This document shows, piece by piece, positions 63,459 through 64,000 of a DNA stretch of 64,000 nucleotides. Position numbers and translations under genes: made by a program. The stretch comes from Labilibacter marinus (GTDB taxonomy: Bacteria > Bacteroidota > Bacteroidia > Bacteroidales > Marinilabiliaceae): positions 1 to 64,000 of the forward strand of contig NZ_LXYE02000038.1 in NCBI RefSeq assembly GCF_001659685.2, read 5' to 3'. The notes under the pieces were generated by a model. That model had not been told where the DNA came from, searched no databases, and worked only from the letters and a program-made list of their open reading frames with translations. How positions within the stretch are numbered: the first letter of the stretch is position 1; every line of letters starts with the position of its first letter.

Positions 63459-63800
63459 TTATAATTAAATTATGAATTAGAATATACAAACGAAAACAGG
63501 CCTATAACAGCCTGTTTTTGGACGGCCTAATTTAGTTATTTACTTGGGAATAAGAAAGTGTTTCTTAACACAATTTATAAACAGGTAATAAACATGCTGA
63601 AAAGCGCATAAATATTACGATTTTCATACAAAAACGTATGGTAAAATTAAAAATAATAGTACTTTTAAATTAGTATTACCTTACTTTAATGTTAATCTGG
63701 CAAACAGACAATATTACTTGATAGATAATATTAATATGAAGAAATGTCAGTTTTTGGCATTTAGTATGATTATTGTAATAACTGAGAAAACTTATATCAC
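63459..63800. other. Divergent promoter region of gyrA and clpC, with a leader hairpin
   Basis: About 340 bp without a gene. AAAACAGGC (63493-63501) and GCCTGTTTT (63510-63518) form a perfect 9-bp hairpin with 8-nt loop, 34-60 nt before the gyrA start, with a T-rich stretch after it in gyrA direction. Promoters could not be placed with confidence. Confidence 0.45.
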
Positions 63801-64000
63801 ATGAATTTGAATTTTTCACAAAGGATTAATGATGTAATTGGTTTTTCAAAAGAAGAAGCTGAAAGATTAGGCAACCCTTATATATCACCTGAACATTTAT
63901 TTTTAGGTTTACTAAGAGAAGGTGAAGGAACTGCCATTGAAATACTAGAGCAACTTCAAATTGATTTGAATAAGCTAAAGAGCAACATTGAATCTAAGCT
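63801..64000 (+). CDS. clpC: ATP-dependent Clp protease ATP-binding subunit ClpC, 5' part only
   Basis: ATG at 63801 opens a frame running off the window end (66 complete codons). The translation MNLNFSQRINDVIGFSKEEA, ERLGNPYISPEHLFLGLLRE and GEGTAIEILEQLQIDLNKLK matches the N-terminal repeat domain of ClpC, where F-S-x-x-A-x-x-x-x and I-S-P/G-x-E-H-L-x-L-G-L-L are diagnostic. ClpC is a cytoplasmic AAA+ unfoldase working with ClpP. It is divergent from gyrA. Confidence 0.9.
   Translation, partial: MNLNFSQRINDVIGFSKEEAERLGNPYISPEHLFLGLLREGEGTAIEILEQLQIDLNKLKSNIESK

Overview
The window is an AT-rich chromosomal segment of a Bacteroidota bacterium. Evidence for this is two giant hybrid two-component systems, a PorP/SprF protein paired with a gliding-motility C-terminal-domain protein (type IX secretion), DUF5687 and DUF4105 proteins, a fused E1 of the branched-chain 2-oxoacid dehydrogenase type, promoters of the TTTG-N19/20-TAnnTTTG type, and a tmRNA tag reading GENNYALAA. 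A free-living polysaccharide degrader of the Marinilabiliales type would fit, but the order is a guess.

Layout. 1-9.9 kb: outer-membrane beta-barrels, a family-2 glycosyltransferase, an M13 peptidase, the E2 and fused E1 of a 2-oxoacid dehydrogenase, and a flavodoxin. 9.9-13.7 kb: unusually long non-coding stretches around an XRE-type regulator and dihydroorotate dehydrogenase, studded with copies of a palindrome close to TTACATATGTAA. 13.7-22 kb: an orphan hybrid two-component regulator, a NYN/LOTUS protein and a type IX secretion pair. 22.7-25.9 kb: a gene-poor stretch with a decayed 21-bp tandem repeat, small hypothetical genes, a GNAT acetyltransferase and tmRNA. 26-30 kb: a LYS1/AlaDH-type dehydrogenase and an ABC exporter. 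30.4-42.4 kb: a carbohydrate-active locus (GH43, hybrid two-component sensor, GH88, DUF4955 beta-helix protein, DUF5060/DUF4038 glycosidase, DUF1961) without SusC/SusD; it probably handles a uronate-containing glycan. 42.4-52.6 kb: RecQ, FadL-type porin plus GDSL lipoprotein, tRNA-Lys, a DUF4105 protein, a serine hydrolase and a truncated haemoglobin.

52.6-59.6 kb holds the most interesting object: a compact element of about 7.0 kb, bounded by a 14-bp direct repeat (TTGATATTATGTTA) that looks like the central region plus XerD arm of a dif site. It lies between two convergent host genes and encodes no integrase. It carries an HUH-type rolling-circle replication initiator with a phiX174-like YxxxY tyrosine pair, a candidate coat protein, a very basic membrane-anchored protein, a P5-like cell-wall hydrolase, several single-span membrane proteins and a lipoprotein. 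I read it as a prophage of a small, tailless, probably membrane-containing ssDNA-type phage that uses host XerC/XerD to integrate.

59.6-64 kb: a TPR protein and gyrA (one operon on the minus strand), then the divergent start of clpC, cut by the window end.
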